NCBI RefSeq assembly: GCF_018274385.1
Contig: NZ_JAAFYZ010000033.1
Coordinates: 1 to 64,000 of the forward strand
From: Catenulispora pinistramenti
Lineage (GTDB): Bacteria > Actinomycetota > Actinomycetes > Streptomycetales > Catenulisporaceae
Direction: 5' to 3'
Length of the DNA stretch: 64,000 bases
Shown: in pieces, positions 8,801-16,912 of the stretch
How positions within the stretch are numbered: position 1 is the stretch's first letter
Layout of the letters: the number at the start of each line of letters is the position of its first letter
Translations under genes and position numbers: made by a program
Notes under the pieces: generated by a model
Database searches by the model: none
What the model saw: the letters and a program-made list of their open reading frames with translations, nothing else
Told to the model about the DNA's origin: nothing

Positions 8801-10290
8801 ATCTGCCGTCGTTGCAGGCCCGGCGGGCGGCGGTGCTGGACTTCGGTTCGCTGGGGCACATGCTCATCGCCGGTGCGCCGCAGTCGGGGCGCTCCCAGAT
8901 GCTGCGCACGATGGCCGGTGCGATCGCGTTGACGCAATCGACCGCTGATGTGCACATCTACGGGATCGACTGTGGTTCCGGTGCGCTGCTGCCGTTGACG
9001 GCGCTGCCGCATTGCGGTGCGGTGGTGCAGCGTCAGCAGTCCGAGCGGGCGACGCGGTTGATCTCCCGGTTGAACCAGGAGATCGCCAACCGCCAGGAGC
9101 GATTTGCAGCGCAGGGCTTCTCCGGCATCGTGGAGCAGCGTTTGTCAGTGTCGCCAGAGGAGCGGATGCCGCACATCATCGTGTTGCTGGATCGCTGGGA
9201 TGGCTTCTTGGGCTCGCTGGGCGAGATCGACGGCGGCACGCTGACCGATGAGATCCAGCGGATCATGCGCGAGGGCCAGGGGGTCGGCGTGCACATGGTC
9301 ATCACCGGTGACCGCCAGGTACTCAGCGGACGTATCTCGTCACTGACCGAGGACAAATTGTCCTTCCGGCTGCCGGACAAGCAGGACTTCAGCCTGATCA
9401 ATTTGCGGCCACGCAAGCTCCCCGACGAGATCGCGCCCGGTCGTGCGTTCCGGGCCGAATCGGGTCTGGAGACGCAGGTCGCCTTGCTCACGCAGGATCC
9501 GTCCGGTCAGGCGCAGGCCGCTGAACTGGCTGCGATCGCCGAGCAGGCCAAGGCCCGCGACGCGCAGATCCCGCACTCGCGCCGCCCGTTCCGGGTGGAC
9601 GTGCTGCCCAACCGGATCTCCCTGGCCGAGGCCTGGGAGCTGCGGGACGAGAGCTCGACTGCCCGCCCAGGCTTCGCCCTGGTCGGCGTCGGTGGGGACG
9701 AACTGGTGGCCGCCGGCCCTGATCTCTTCGACGGTGTCCCGTCTTTCACCATCGCCGGACCGCCCAAGTCCGGCCGCAGCACCACGCTGGTCTCCATGGC
9801 GCACTCGCTCATCGCCCAGGGCGCGTCAACCGTGCTCGTCGCGCCGCGGAAATCCCCGCTGAGGGACATGCGTGGCCAGCCAGGCGTCCTGGCGGTGCTC
9901 GAGGAATCCGACCTGAGCGCCGAGGATCTGGAAAAGGTGATGGAGGAAGCGCCCGGACCCGTCGTGGTGCTCGTCGATGACGGTGAAGTGCTGAAGGACG
10001 CTTCCGCGGGACGTGTGTTCAGCGACATCATCGCCAATGCTTCGGAGGCCAGCTGTGCGCTGGTCGTCGCCGGCGACGCCGAGGAGCTCGGTGTCGGATT
10101 CAGCGGTTGGCACACCGAACTGCGCAAGGCACGGCGAGGCGCACTGCTATCGCCACAAGGACCCACCGACGGAAACCTGATAGGAGCTCGAGTACCGCGA
10201 GGTGCCATCGGCGCTCAGATCCAGCCAGGCCGGGCTCTGCTTCAGTTGGGCGACGGGGCTTTGCGCACGGTCCAGGTACCGATGTCCTGA
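5896..10290 (+). CDS. EccC/EssC-type FtsK/SpoIIIE ATPase of type VII secretion
   Basis: A 1464-aa membrane-anchored motor ATPase. The N-terminus has a ubiquitin-like/FHA-like region (about residues 1-195). A double transmembrane hairpin follows at about 234-275 (PIVMLVAPLLMSVAMAVMM), then a coiled segment and three FtsK/SpoIIIE domains. Domain 1 has an intact Walker A, GTTGAGKS at about 650, and Walker B, LLIVIDEFAS. Domains 2 and 3 have GAPQSGRS (about 993) and GPPKSGRS (about 1288) with Arg for the catalytic Lys, and Walker B-like LLD/LVDD. In type VII systems this protein binds WXG substrates and powers export. ATG 5896 is the start used; ATG 5902 is possible. No EccB, EccD, EccE or mycosin gene is seen in the window. 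Confidence 0.88.
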   Translation: MRMTLTIVDPLQAAKADIVLSADDQTPIAKIAALLARLVGSPGPNAPALFVGGELVGPHHTLASSPLLEGAVVSLHDPSGGLPSEPSGAFEVRIVGGPAAGPVHRLAPGSVDVGRAPGMQIRLDDPAVPDSALRISLDVSGVVRVAPFEGTAATLDQMPLETQAVWPVESQIAIGSTLLELGPYMPPDAALIVAEDGTALEFNRPPRILPPERQTRFRLPAPVSEEHKRPFPIVMLVAPLLMSVAMAVMMKRPEYLMMAAMSPVMMLGNFWQDKKSGKKTFAQQAAEYEEKKARIEQEARTALTAERRARLHACPDAAMILDIATGPRMRLWERRREDEDHLLLRVGTLDQPSEVVLDDPEQDEHRRQVAWTLPDAPVTISLRERGVIGLAGTGDTPRAIARWQLAQTATLTSPTDVQIYLLTDREAQPVWDWLRWLPHVSAGEGTQASALIGLDATTVAQRIAELNAVVTARTKAVATDQHREARFEEPDIIVVLDGARRLRAMPGMVQILAQGPAVGVYAICLDAEQRFLPGECQAVAVAGPDGLRVQQVGEEVLRGVRPDAVSPVWCQRLARGLSAVRVVAESKDETGIPTSSRLLDVLGLEPPTSQAIAARWSMGGETTMAMLGESFDGPFGIDIRRDGPHGLIAGTTGAGKSELLQSIVAALAVANKPTAMTFVLVDYKGGSAFKDCVQLPHTVGMVTDLDNHLVERALESLGAELKRREHILAEADAKDIEAYGDIRKKAASTEGRQQLDPMPRLLIVIDEFASMVRELPDFVTGLVNIAQRGRSLGIHLLLATQRPSGVVSPEIRANTNLRIALRVTDGNESTDVIDDPSAGFISKSTPGRAYVRLGANSLVPFQAGRVGGRRPGAAVTNVPAPWGTHLSWSALAVQPPREPEPPKAEDDAEITDLKVLVDAIREANTAMQIPPQHSPWLPALQDVVLLSDVPPVRRHGGHDLAPVPWGIDDLPSLQARRAAVLDFGSLGHMLIAGAPQSGRSQMLRTMAGAIALTQSTADVHIYGIDCGSGALLPLTALPHCGAVVQRQQSERATRLISRLNQEIANRQERFAAQGFSGIVEQRLSVSPEERMPHIIVLLDRWDGFLGSLGEIDGGTLTDEIQRIMREGQGVGVHMVITGDRQVLSGRISSLTEDKLSFRLPDKQDFSLINLRPRKLPDEIAPGRAFRAESGLETQVALLTQDPSGQAQAAELAAIAEQAKARDAQIPHSRRPFRVDVLPNRISLAEAWELRDESSTARPGFALVGVGGDELVAAGPDLFDGVPSFTIAGPPKSGRSTTLVSMAHSLIAQGASTVLVAPRKSPLRDMRGQPGVLAVLEESDLSAEDLEKVMEEAPGPVVVLVDDGEVLKDASAGRVFSDIIANASEASCALVVAGDAEELGVGFSGWHTELRKARRGALLSPQGPTDGNLIGARVPRGAIGAQIQPGRALLQLGDGALRTVQVPMS

Positions 10291-10457
10291 CGATGGCCTA
10301 ATCCGCCGGTGCAGCCCCAAGTTGGGGACGAACAGCGCATGAATGAGAGTTCTGATTCACTGCATGCCTCAGGAGGCCGACCTACCGTGCTGGTCGGGGC
10401 GTGCAGCGTTCTACGAAGTCACCGCATGATGTCGGCGCAGGCTGCGAACATGTGACA

Positions 10458-11600
10458 ATGCGAACGCTCATGCAGGGCGAAGCCCCAGTCGCCTACGGCC
10501 AGATCTATGTGCTGAGCGCAGGCGGTGAAGACCCACAAGCGTGGGAGTCGATGGGTGGCCAGCGGAACGGGCTGTGCGGTGCCGCCCTGCCAGGCACGAT
10601 ATTCCTGATCACGGGCCTGCACACAGGCAGGGTCGCTTTCACGGTCGAACTCCACGACGCCGAGCCGGCGCCGGGCGGGGAGTGGGAGGAGATCGTCGAG
10701 GCGTCGTTCCGGCCGCTCGGTGCCACTTACCTCAGCAGTTGGGGCGGTGAACCCTCATGGTTACTGGATCTACCCGACACCGGCTACCGCGTCCGCTACA
10801 ACGCGACCGGCATGGACGCCGCGCGTGAGGCGGACGCCGAGCTGGACGACGAACCCTGCGTTGACCGGTATCTCCTCCAGTTCTGGCCGGCCCCGCCGTC
10901 CCCAGACCGGGTCGTCAGACAGACCAGCCATGCGGCGGCCTACTGGCACGAGAACGCAACGAGTCAGCCGCCACCGCTCACTCCCGAAGAGAAAGCCGAG
11001 GCGCAACGTCTTGCCGCAGCCAAGGCCGGCGAGGCCGAGGAGCGCTCCTGGCTGGCGGCGGAGACGGACTTCTGGGGCGGCCGTCTGCCGAGTGAGAGCG
11101 TGCGATCGCTGCAAGGTTCGGCCCGAGCCGCCGCCCTGCTCGACTGCGCTCTCGCCGAACGCCTGGTCGAGGTCGGCGGCGAGGACCAAACCCGAGTCGC
11201 GCGCTGGATCGCGCGCCGGGCCATCGCCGAAGCCGGGCTCGGCGGCATCGCATGGATCGCCGACGCACTGAGGGCCGCTGACGCCGGCGAAACTCTTCCG
11301 CCGCTGTTCAGTGACGAACGTGCAGCCTGGGACCAGCTCTGGTCCGACCCCGAGGTCCCGGACACAGAGGTGACGACCGTCGACGGCCGGATCGACAACT
11401 TCCGGCAGCAGGCCGCCGCGCTGCCCACGATCTTCGCGCTCGACCTCGAAGATCCGCTGCGCGCGGTGTTGGAAGCGTTCTGGGCGGCGGCAGCCACATT
11501 CGGACAGGGACGGACCGGAGAACTTGCCGACGAGATCCGCCACACGTTCCCCGAGGTCTTTGATCCTTCGCGGCCGATCGGGCGGGTCGGGGAGGCCTAA
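10458..11600 (+). CDS. Conserved actinobacterial protein of unknown function
   Basis: A soluble 380-aa protein with no signal peptide or membrane segment. The N-terminal half has a compact beta-rich domain with NGLCGAALPGTIFLITGLHTGRVAF and YRVRYNATGMD, then DRYLLQFWPAP. The C-terminal half is helical and Ala-rich. I recall similar uncharacterised streptomycete proteins with the same N-terminal domain but no known function. ATG 10458 was chosen over the longer frame (10401) because it directly precedes the conserved part; ATG 10470 is an alternative. It follows the EccC gene by about 170 bases on the same strand, so it may be a cofactor or immunity-type partner, but that is a guess from position only. 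Confidence 0.72.
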   Translation: MRTLMQGEAPVAYGQIYVLSAGGEDPQAWESMGGQRNGLCGAALPGTIFLITGLHTGRVAFTVELHDAEPAPGGEWEEIVEASFRPLGATYLSSWGGEPSWLLDLPDTGYRVRYNATGMDAAREADAELDDEPCVDRYLLQFWPAPPSPDRVVRQTSHAAAYWHENATSQPPPLTPEEKAEAQRLAAAKAGEAEERSWLAAETDFWGGRLPSESVRSLQGSARAAALLDCALAERLVEVGGEDQTRVARWIARRAIAEAGLGGIAWIADALRAADAGETLPPLFSDERAAWDQLWSDPEVPDTEVTTVDGRIDNFRQQAAALPTIFALDLEDPLRAVLEAFWAAAATFGQGRTGELADEIRHTFPEVFDPSRPIGRVGEA

Positions 11601-11887
11601 GGGTGCTGCCAGCGCAGTACCAAACCCAGTTCGGTGAGCTGGTGAACGACGGCTCGGCGTTGGCGTTCGCTGCTGATCAGGCCAGGCGCGCAGCGTTGCG
11701 GCGTGGGTGGAGGCGGCCGCGGGGCTGATCGCTACATCCTGTGCGAGGGTGCTGGTCGGGTGGGGGCGGCGTAGCGCGCGCAACACCGCGGCACGTGTTC
11801 GCCCGAGCAGGGATGTGAGAGGTCCGCCGCAATGAGGCGCGTGTCGACATTGCGGTAGTCGGCGCGGACGAACGCGGCGGTCATGGC
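11597..11887 (-). pseudogene. Remnant of an ArsR-type HTH regulator
   Basis: Three minus-strand frames together read as one protein of an ArsR-like family: MTAAFVRADYRNVDTRLIAADL, then LTSLLGRTRAAVLRALRRP and TLAQDVAISPAAASTHAATLRA, then GLISSERQRRAVVHQLTELG. The middle pieces are the recognition-helix region of a winged helix. Frameshifts near 11820 and 11680 break the gene, and the N-terminal sensor half is missing or unrecognisable. It overlaps the 3' end of the preceding gene by a few bases on the opposite strand. Confidence 0.68.
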
Positions 11888-12193
11888 AGGCTGCCCAGGT
11901 CAGTCGTGCCGGTGACGCGGTCGGCGCCAGCGTCGGCGTCGCATGGTGTGGGACGGCGTCGTCGGGTCCGTACTTGAGCTGGCGGAGTTGTCGACGTCGG
12001 CGAAGTACGCAGGCGGCCCCGTGGCGATGACCACCACGACACCGAGCAGAGCCACTTTGGTTCGCTTCGTTACTTGGGGTCGCTTCCCGACGCAATACGG
12101 TCGATGCGGTCGAAAGGCTGGAGTCTTTGTTCCGGGAAGGTGTGGCTCCCGGCGTCAGAGGCCGCCGGGAGCTACCTGAAGGTGATCGAAGGA
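11888..12193. other. Intergenic, no gene seen
   Basis: Between the regulator remnant and the lipoprotein gene there are only short frames without family resemblance. This may be more decayed sequence from the same lost gene. Confidence 0.4.
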
Positions 12194-12703
12194 TCACGAT
12201 TTGGATGGTGGTGCGCCGTTTGGCCAGACGCACGGCGCGCTGATAGCCATACTCAATCCCTGACCGCCGGTAACGCTCTCCTCGAGGCCTATCCGAAACC
12301 CGTCCTTAGGGTTCTGGTAGGTGAGGATCGTCGAGGTGTCTTCGACGCTCTTGTAGCCGTTCTGGTTCGCGTAGGCACGGAGAGCGGCGAACATGGAAGG
12401 GTTATCCGTTGGGGGAACGTCTCGTAGGAAATTATCAAGACTGGCGTCGTACCTACCCTTCGGCCCGCCGTCGTTCGGGTCCTCGCACTCCGAACTGATG
12501 AGCCCCCCGTTGGCGACGAGTCGAGGCTTGACCGGAAAGATCGCGGCAATCTGATCCACGTAGCTCTGCACGCGCTGCTTCGCCTGGTCGAGGGTGATGG
12601 TCTGAGTCGCAGCGGGACCAGGGGTGCTAGACGATGAGCAACCCGTCATAAGCAGTAGCACAGCGGCGGAGATGGGAACCGCCAAGCGCTTCCGGTCAGC
12701 CAT
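12194..12703 (-). CDS. Small lipoprotein, possible partner of the WXG hydrolase
   Basis: A 169-aa protein with a signal peptide ending in a lipobox-like LLLMTGC, so it is probably lipid-anchored on the outer face of the membrane. The mature part is hydrophilic and unrecognised, with a conserved-looking RVQSYVDQIAAIFPVKPRL segment. ATG 12703 is chosen because it follows GGAGG and opens the signal peptide. The longer frame upstream lies inside the previous gene. The start overlaps the end of the hydrolase gene by 8 bases, so the two are translated together. A protective (immunity) role against the upstream protein is possible but unproven. Confidence 0.75.
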   Translation of the reverse strand: MADRKRLAVPISAAVLLLMTGCSSSSTPGPAATQTITLDQAKQRVQSYVDQIAAIFPVKPRLVANGGLISSECEDPNDGGPKGRYDASLDNFLRDVPPTDNPSMFAALRAYANQNGYKSVEDTSTILTYQNPKDGFRIGLEESVTGGQGLSMAISAPCVWPNGAPPSKS

Positions 12704-14597
12704 GCGGATTGCCTCCGACCGCGATCTGGCCGATCGCTTTGAGCGATGGTGAGTTTGTGTCCCAGTATTGCGAGTGCGAACCGCCATCAAGGACCGGTTT
12801 TCCGGAGACAGTCGGCAAGATATTCCCGCCGAATTCGGCGGCGGCTGGGTTCTGGCCGAACCAACCACCGTGGCTGCCCTCGTCGTTCAGCCACGAAATA
12901 TAGGCTCCGGCGATGGGAATCCCGAGCAGAACTGCGTCGCCGTAGGTATTGAGCTGCGGTACCGGGTCGTTGGCCGCGGCACCGGCCCAGACGTGGGCCG
13001 GGTCGATATGGAGATCGGAGGCGTGGTCGACGCCGACACCGGGACTGCCGACGAAGATGACGCGGTCTACAGGTAGGCCGTGGTCACGCATAGTGAACCC
13101 GACTGCTGTGGTGCCGTAGCTGTGTCCGATGATCGTGTTCAATGACGGAGAGCCCAGATGCGTCGTGCGTAGACCGACTTCGAAACTGAGTAGCTTGCCT
13201 TCGGCGTCTTTCGCGTAGCCCTCGAGCGGGGAATCGGTGACGATGTTCTGCGGCGCGTCGTATCCCACCCAGGTGATCGATGCCGTGGCCTGGGTCCCGT
13301 TGCTGGCGTCGTTCGCGGAGTCGACCATTTTGTCTGACCGCGCGATGTCGTTGCCGATGGTGCCCAGCCGCGCGGTGGTACCTGGCACATAGGTGATGAC
13401 GTTGTTCGCGGTATCCGGGTTATTGATCGCGACGATCGCGTGGCCCAGACCTTGTTCGTCCGACCCGAGCAAGAACGCCGGCGGCATGTCGGGATGGTTG
13501 TACAGCCGGTCGCTGATCGCCTGGAGGCCGTTGTACTGGTCTTGCAGCGCCTTGACTTTGTCGTTCCACGTGTCCCACTGCGCGCCCTGCGTGTCCTTCG
13601 ATGGCTCGGTGGCCCTGAGCGCGTCCAGCCGTGTCTTGGCGTCCTGGAGTTGGAAGGCCAGCAAGATTCGGTTGGCCTTGTCCCGATCCACGCAGGGGAT
13701 GCCGTCCAAGGATCCGATGACGTCTGGATGCTCATTCAGCAACTTGTCACGTTCAGCCTGCGATAGCGACGTCCACCACGCGGCGATCTCGCTCGGGTCG
13801 GCTCCCGGTAGCGGGAGCTCAGCGACATCGAGGTCCACTGCGGCTTGCGGAGCGAGGACGAGGTCGGTGACGCTGCCGCCGAAGGCCGCGAACCGTTCGT
13901 TGAAGTCGCCAGAGCTTTTGCCGCTGGCGCCCAGTTGTGCGGTGATGTCGTGTGCGCTGTCGGTTGCGCTCCTGATGGTGTCCATCCAGATGCGTTTTGC
14001 GTCGCGAAGATCGCTGAGCAGGCTTACCAAGTCTCCGCGTCGGTTTCCGATCGCCAGCCAGCTCTGCGCGATCTTGTCGTAGCTCGCCTTGTAGGCGTCA
14101 TGGTCCAAGGTGCTGCTGCCGGCGTAGTCGTCAAGACGCGTCTCAAGCTCGGGCCTGTAGGGAATCGCCACCAGGGTCTGGACTGCGTCTTGGGACAACC
14201 CGCTGTTCACCTCCATCTCCTCGGCATCGTAGAGCGAGGCTGTGGCGAGCAGATCGATCTGACTCTGGATATCGGCAATCTTGCCGCTGAAGGTCGCGAA
14301 TGCGTCCCCGACCTCCCGATATGCCTTCGCGGCACCGTCGAGCATGCCGGGGAAGGGCCCGGCCGCTTCGCGGAAGGCCTCTCCGGATCTACCCATCCAC
14401 GTGGTGATCGCCGGGTCATTGATCAGGCTCACCGCTCCGCGCCATGACTGATCGACGTCATTGGCGAAGGAGTGGTAGCGATACGCCATAGTTTGCAGAC
14501 CCGAGCTGTCCTGGGGGACAGGATCGGAGCCCAGCCCAAGCGGCCACCACTCGGTCGGACGGCCGGAACTCCCGCCGCCTGGAGCTACTCTGCTCAT
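12696..14597 (-). CDS. WXG-domain alpha/beta-hydrolase (DUF1023 type)
   Basis: A 633-aa protein. The N-terminal 200 residues are helical and contain WMGRSGEAF, a WXG motif in the setting seen in type VII secretion substrates. The C-terminal half has an alpha/beta-hydrolase fold of the DUF1023 type: strand-nucleophile elbow IIGHSYGTTAVGF (Ser near residue 493), and a later GSPGVG loop and a candidate His in the tail. No signal peptide is present, which fits export by the type VII route. ATG 14597 with GAGGG upstream is preferred over the longer frame, which overlaps the preceding gene. The middle gene of a three-gene operon (WXG small protein, hydrolase, lipoprotein). Its substrate is unknown. 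Confidence 0.82.
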   Translation of the reverse strand: MSRVAPGGGSSGRPTEWWPLGLGSDPVPQDSSGLQTMAYRYHSFANDVDQSWRGAVSLINDPAITTWMGRSGEAFREAAGPFPGMLDGAAKAYREVGDAFATFSGKIADIQSQIDLLATASLYDAEEMEVNSGLSQDAVQTLVAIPYRPELETRLDDYAGSSTLDHDAYKASYDKIAQSWLAIGNRRGDLVSLLSDLRDAKRIWMDTIRSATDSAHDITAQLGASGKSSGDFNERFAAFGGSVTDLVLAPQAAVDLDVAELPLPGADPSEIAAWWTSLSQAERDKLLNEHPDVIGSLDGIPCVDRDKANRILLAFQLQDAKTRLDALRATEPSKDTQGAQWDTWNDKVKALQDQYNGLQAISDRLYNHPDMPPAFLLGSDEQGLGHAIVAINNPDTANNVITYVPGTTARLGTIGNDIARSDKMVDSANDASNGTQATASITWVGYDAPQNIVTDSPLEGYAKDAEGKLLSFEVGLRTTHLGSPSLNTIIGHSYGTTAVGFTMRDHGLPVDRVIFVGSPGVGVDHASDLHIDPAHVWAGAAANDPVPQLNTYGDAVLLGIPIAGAYISWLNDEGSHGGWFGQNPAAAEFGGNILPTVSGKPVLDGGSHSQYWDTNSPSLKAIGQIAVGGNPHG

Positions 14598-14607
14598 GTG
14601 GCGGCCC

Positions 14608-14940
14608 TCAGAGTCCGTACACGTGGTGGCCGACGATATGTCTTCCATCGGGATCTGTGGCTTGACCTGCCAAAGCTCCATCAGTTTGCCGGAAGCGCGT
14701 AACTGAATCGCGGCACATGGACGACAGCACGGAGATGAAGGAGTCTATTGAGGTTGCGGCTTTCGTCCAGGCCTCACTGAACTCGGTCGTCAGATCCGTC
14801 AGCTGGCTCTCGCCACCGAGACCAATAGGTGGATCGAGCGTCAGCGCGGACCCGTCCCACTGCCCTCGGATGCGGTCGACTTGGTCGGCGAACGTCGAGA
14901 GTCCATCAAGATCGAGTTGCAGGTCACCTGGCGATGTCAT
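14608..14940 (-). CDS. WXG100-like small protein
   Basis: A 110-aa helical protein with no signal peptide. A central WDG (in IRGQWDGSAL) lies between two predicted helices, the layout of WXG100/ESX proteins, and length fits the family. ATG 14940 follows a strong AGGGGGGAT ribosome-binding site and is preferred over the longer frame from 15018. It is the first gene of an operon with the WXG hydrolase, which starts 10 bases after its stop. ESX-like proteins are often heterodimer partners of larger WXG-domain effectors, so a targeting partner role is likely. Confidence 0.78.
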   Translation of the reverse strand: MTSPGDLQLDLDGLSTFADQVDRIRGQWDGSALTLDPPIGLGGESQLTDLTTEFSEAWTKAATSIDSFISVLSSMCRDSVTRFRQTDGALAGQATDPDGRHIVGHHVYGL

Positions 14941-15146
14941 GGATCCCCCCTGAGCTATGACACCTTGCGTCCGAGACGACGCCGTTTGACGATATGAAGC
15001 GCCGACGGTCGGTGTCAACGCGTGATGCTACGGATCACGCTATGTAGTCGACGCCATTTCGTTCCTCGCTATGATGACGGCAGCCGTCAGATCGATCTCC
15101 GTCTTGGGGTCCGCAACAGCCAGAAACTCTGGCGTCGGGGGTTCAC

Positions 15147-15809
15147 GTGGCCACATCAAAGTCTCAAACCTCTGTCGATCCAGCGGATCCCCTGCCGCCG
15201 ACTGAGAATCCTCCTGTGGCTGATGTCTGCTCCGCCACGGTCGCGGCGCGGTGGCAGGACCTAGTCGCAGACACGCTCGCGCGGCGCTGGACGGTTCTGG
15301 CCCCTCTAACGGTCGCGCTCTCTGCCCCGCTGCTGCTGCGGCATCGCGAGGTCGTAGCGTGGCCCGCCTTGATCTTCCTTGCGGCCGTGTGCGTGCTGCT
15401 AGGTGCGGTGGACCTGCGCCATCGCCGCTTGCCCGTCGGCGTAGTGCTCGGGTCCTACCCGGTGCTGGCCGGGTTGTTGCTGGTTCCGGCGCTGGCACAT
15501 CATGAGTTGTCGGCGTGGGGCCGGGCTACAGCGGCCGCGGTCGTGGTCGGCGTAGCCATGCACCTGATCCCGAACCGCATCATCGGCCACGGCGACGCCA
15601 AACTGCTTGGGTTGTTGGTCATGATGCCGGCCTGGTTCGGCTGGTCACTCGTGCTGCCGGCGCTGCTGGTGTTCTTCGTGCCGGTGGCCGTGGAGTCTGT
15701 GGCGCTGCTGGCTACGGGCCGCGCCAAGCGCGGCGACCAGATCGCGTTCGGGCCACCGCTGATGGTGGGTGCGTACCTCTACCTTTTGCTCACGGCCAAA
15801 GGCTGGTGA
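15147..15809 (+). CDS. Prepilin peptidase, A24 family (TadV/CpaA type)
   Basis: A 220-aa membrane protease with about six transmembrane helices. Both catalytic Asp motifs of the A24 family are visible: GAVDLRHRRLP near residue 90 and GHGDAKLLG near residue 150 (the GxGD signature). It is expected to cut the leader of the Flp pilin and TadE-like pseudopilins encoded downstream. GTG 15147 follows a GGGGG ribosome-binding site. Transcribed away from the WXG operon, with a 200-base divergent promoter region between them. Confidence 0.9.
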   Translation: MATSKSQTSVDPADPLPPTENPPVADVCSATVAARWQDLVADTLARRWTVLAPLTVALSAPLLLRHREVVAWPALIFLAAVCVLLGAVDLRHRRLPVGVVLGSYPVLAGLLLVPALAHHELSAWGRATAAAVVVGVAMHLIPNRIIGHGDAKLLGLLVMMPAWFGWSLVLPALLVFFVPVAVESVALLATGRAKRGDQIAFGPPLMVGAYLYLLLTAKGW

Positions 15810-15956
15810 GTTCGGTGACTGCGGACGACTCCCAGTTGTGCGAGGCCTGAGGTGCTCAGGCGCGCCCAGGCGTCGATCGATTCCTTTCGGATACGGTGTC
15901 TGCGCACGTCAGATTGCTGATCTTGCTCGAGTTCGTTCACTCACGGGGAGAAGGGC

Positions 15957-16541
15957 ATGACAAGCCACCGTCTGATCGCCGCGCTTCTCGGAGCTGCTGT
16001 GAGTTGTGCAGGGCTGGCCGGCTGCGGCGGCTCGAGCTCGAAGCCGAACGCCAGCTTGAATCAGACGTTGCCCTCTATCACGGCCTCGACGTCATCTACG
16101 CCAGCTCCGTCTACGACGACCACATCCGTAGACCCGATCTCAGCGGCAGTGCTCAACGCCTAGAAGGCCTATAGCCAAGCAAAGATCCAGATGTACGACG
16201 AGGCGACGTTCGACGGCAACCTGATGAAGTACGCCTCCGGCCAGGAAGTCCAAAAGCGTCAACACAACGATCTCGGCTCTGCGCCAGACCGGTGTCAACT
16301 ACACCGGCACCCCGAACCCCAGCCCCACTGTCGTTTCGGTGACTGGCACCACTGCCCAGGTGCACGACTGCTTTGGCTCGACAACGTGGATACCGGTCTA
16401 CTTCGGCGGGTCCTGCAAGGGCAAGAGCGCGCTCGCACAGGGAAGCACAGTCGCCGCACATCCACTGACCGCTACGCTGACCAAGCAACAGGACGGTCGT
16501 TGGTACGTCACCAGGCCACCAACGAGACGGCCTCATGCTGA
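15957..16541 (+). pseudogene. Decayed copy of the tandem lipoprotein gene
   Basis: The start encodes a lipoprotein signal (LLGAAVSCAGLAGC) and Ser/Thr-rich linker, like its neighbour at 16913. The frame then hits TAG at 16161-16163. The matching sequence continues after it (KAYSQAKIQMYDEATFDGN) and later shifts by one base to the frame carrying VHDCFGSTTWIPVYFGG, which is the counterpart of ITDCFGGPSYIPVFWKT in the intact copy. A premature stop plus at least one frameshift make this a pseudogene. Confidence 0.82.
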
Positions 16542-16912
16542 CCAAGATCGCAAGGTTCACGTCAGTGTCGGCATAGCCGCCGGTTGACGGCTGCTTCGGG
16601 CTCTTGCCCGCAGCTGCCACAGCCTCAAGATCCGCTTCGGTGGAAGCTGGCCGAGTGCAAGGTGCTCGAGTGCCATTACCTGCCTGGTACATCTCAGCTA
16701 CCTGCCACCACCGACTTGGCTCCTGCTGGCGGCCAAGCGCAGGTGAGCTTGGAGACGGGCTGTCGCCCCTTGTCGATGGCTGCCGGAACTTCGAGGCCTG
16801 AAATGCTCAGGCGCGCACAGGTGCGGATCGATTACTGTCGGGTATGGTGTCTGCGCATGTCAGATTGCTGATTTCTGAGCTGGGCCGAGTTCGTTCGTTT
16901 TGGGGGAAGAAC
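16542..16912. other. Intergenic between the two lipoprotein copies
   Basis: This stretch has the tail of the first duplicated unit and, from 16792, the upstream region of the second copy. The duplicated part probably carries the promoter of the intact gene. No further gene is supported. Confidence 0.45.

Noticed and set aside
10770-12233. A 487-residue minus-strand frame
   Set aside because: It is mostly antisense to the conserved gene at 10458. Only its part after 11597 reads as protein, and that is the ArsR-type remnant.
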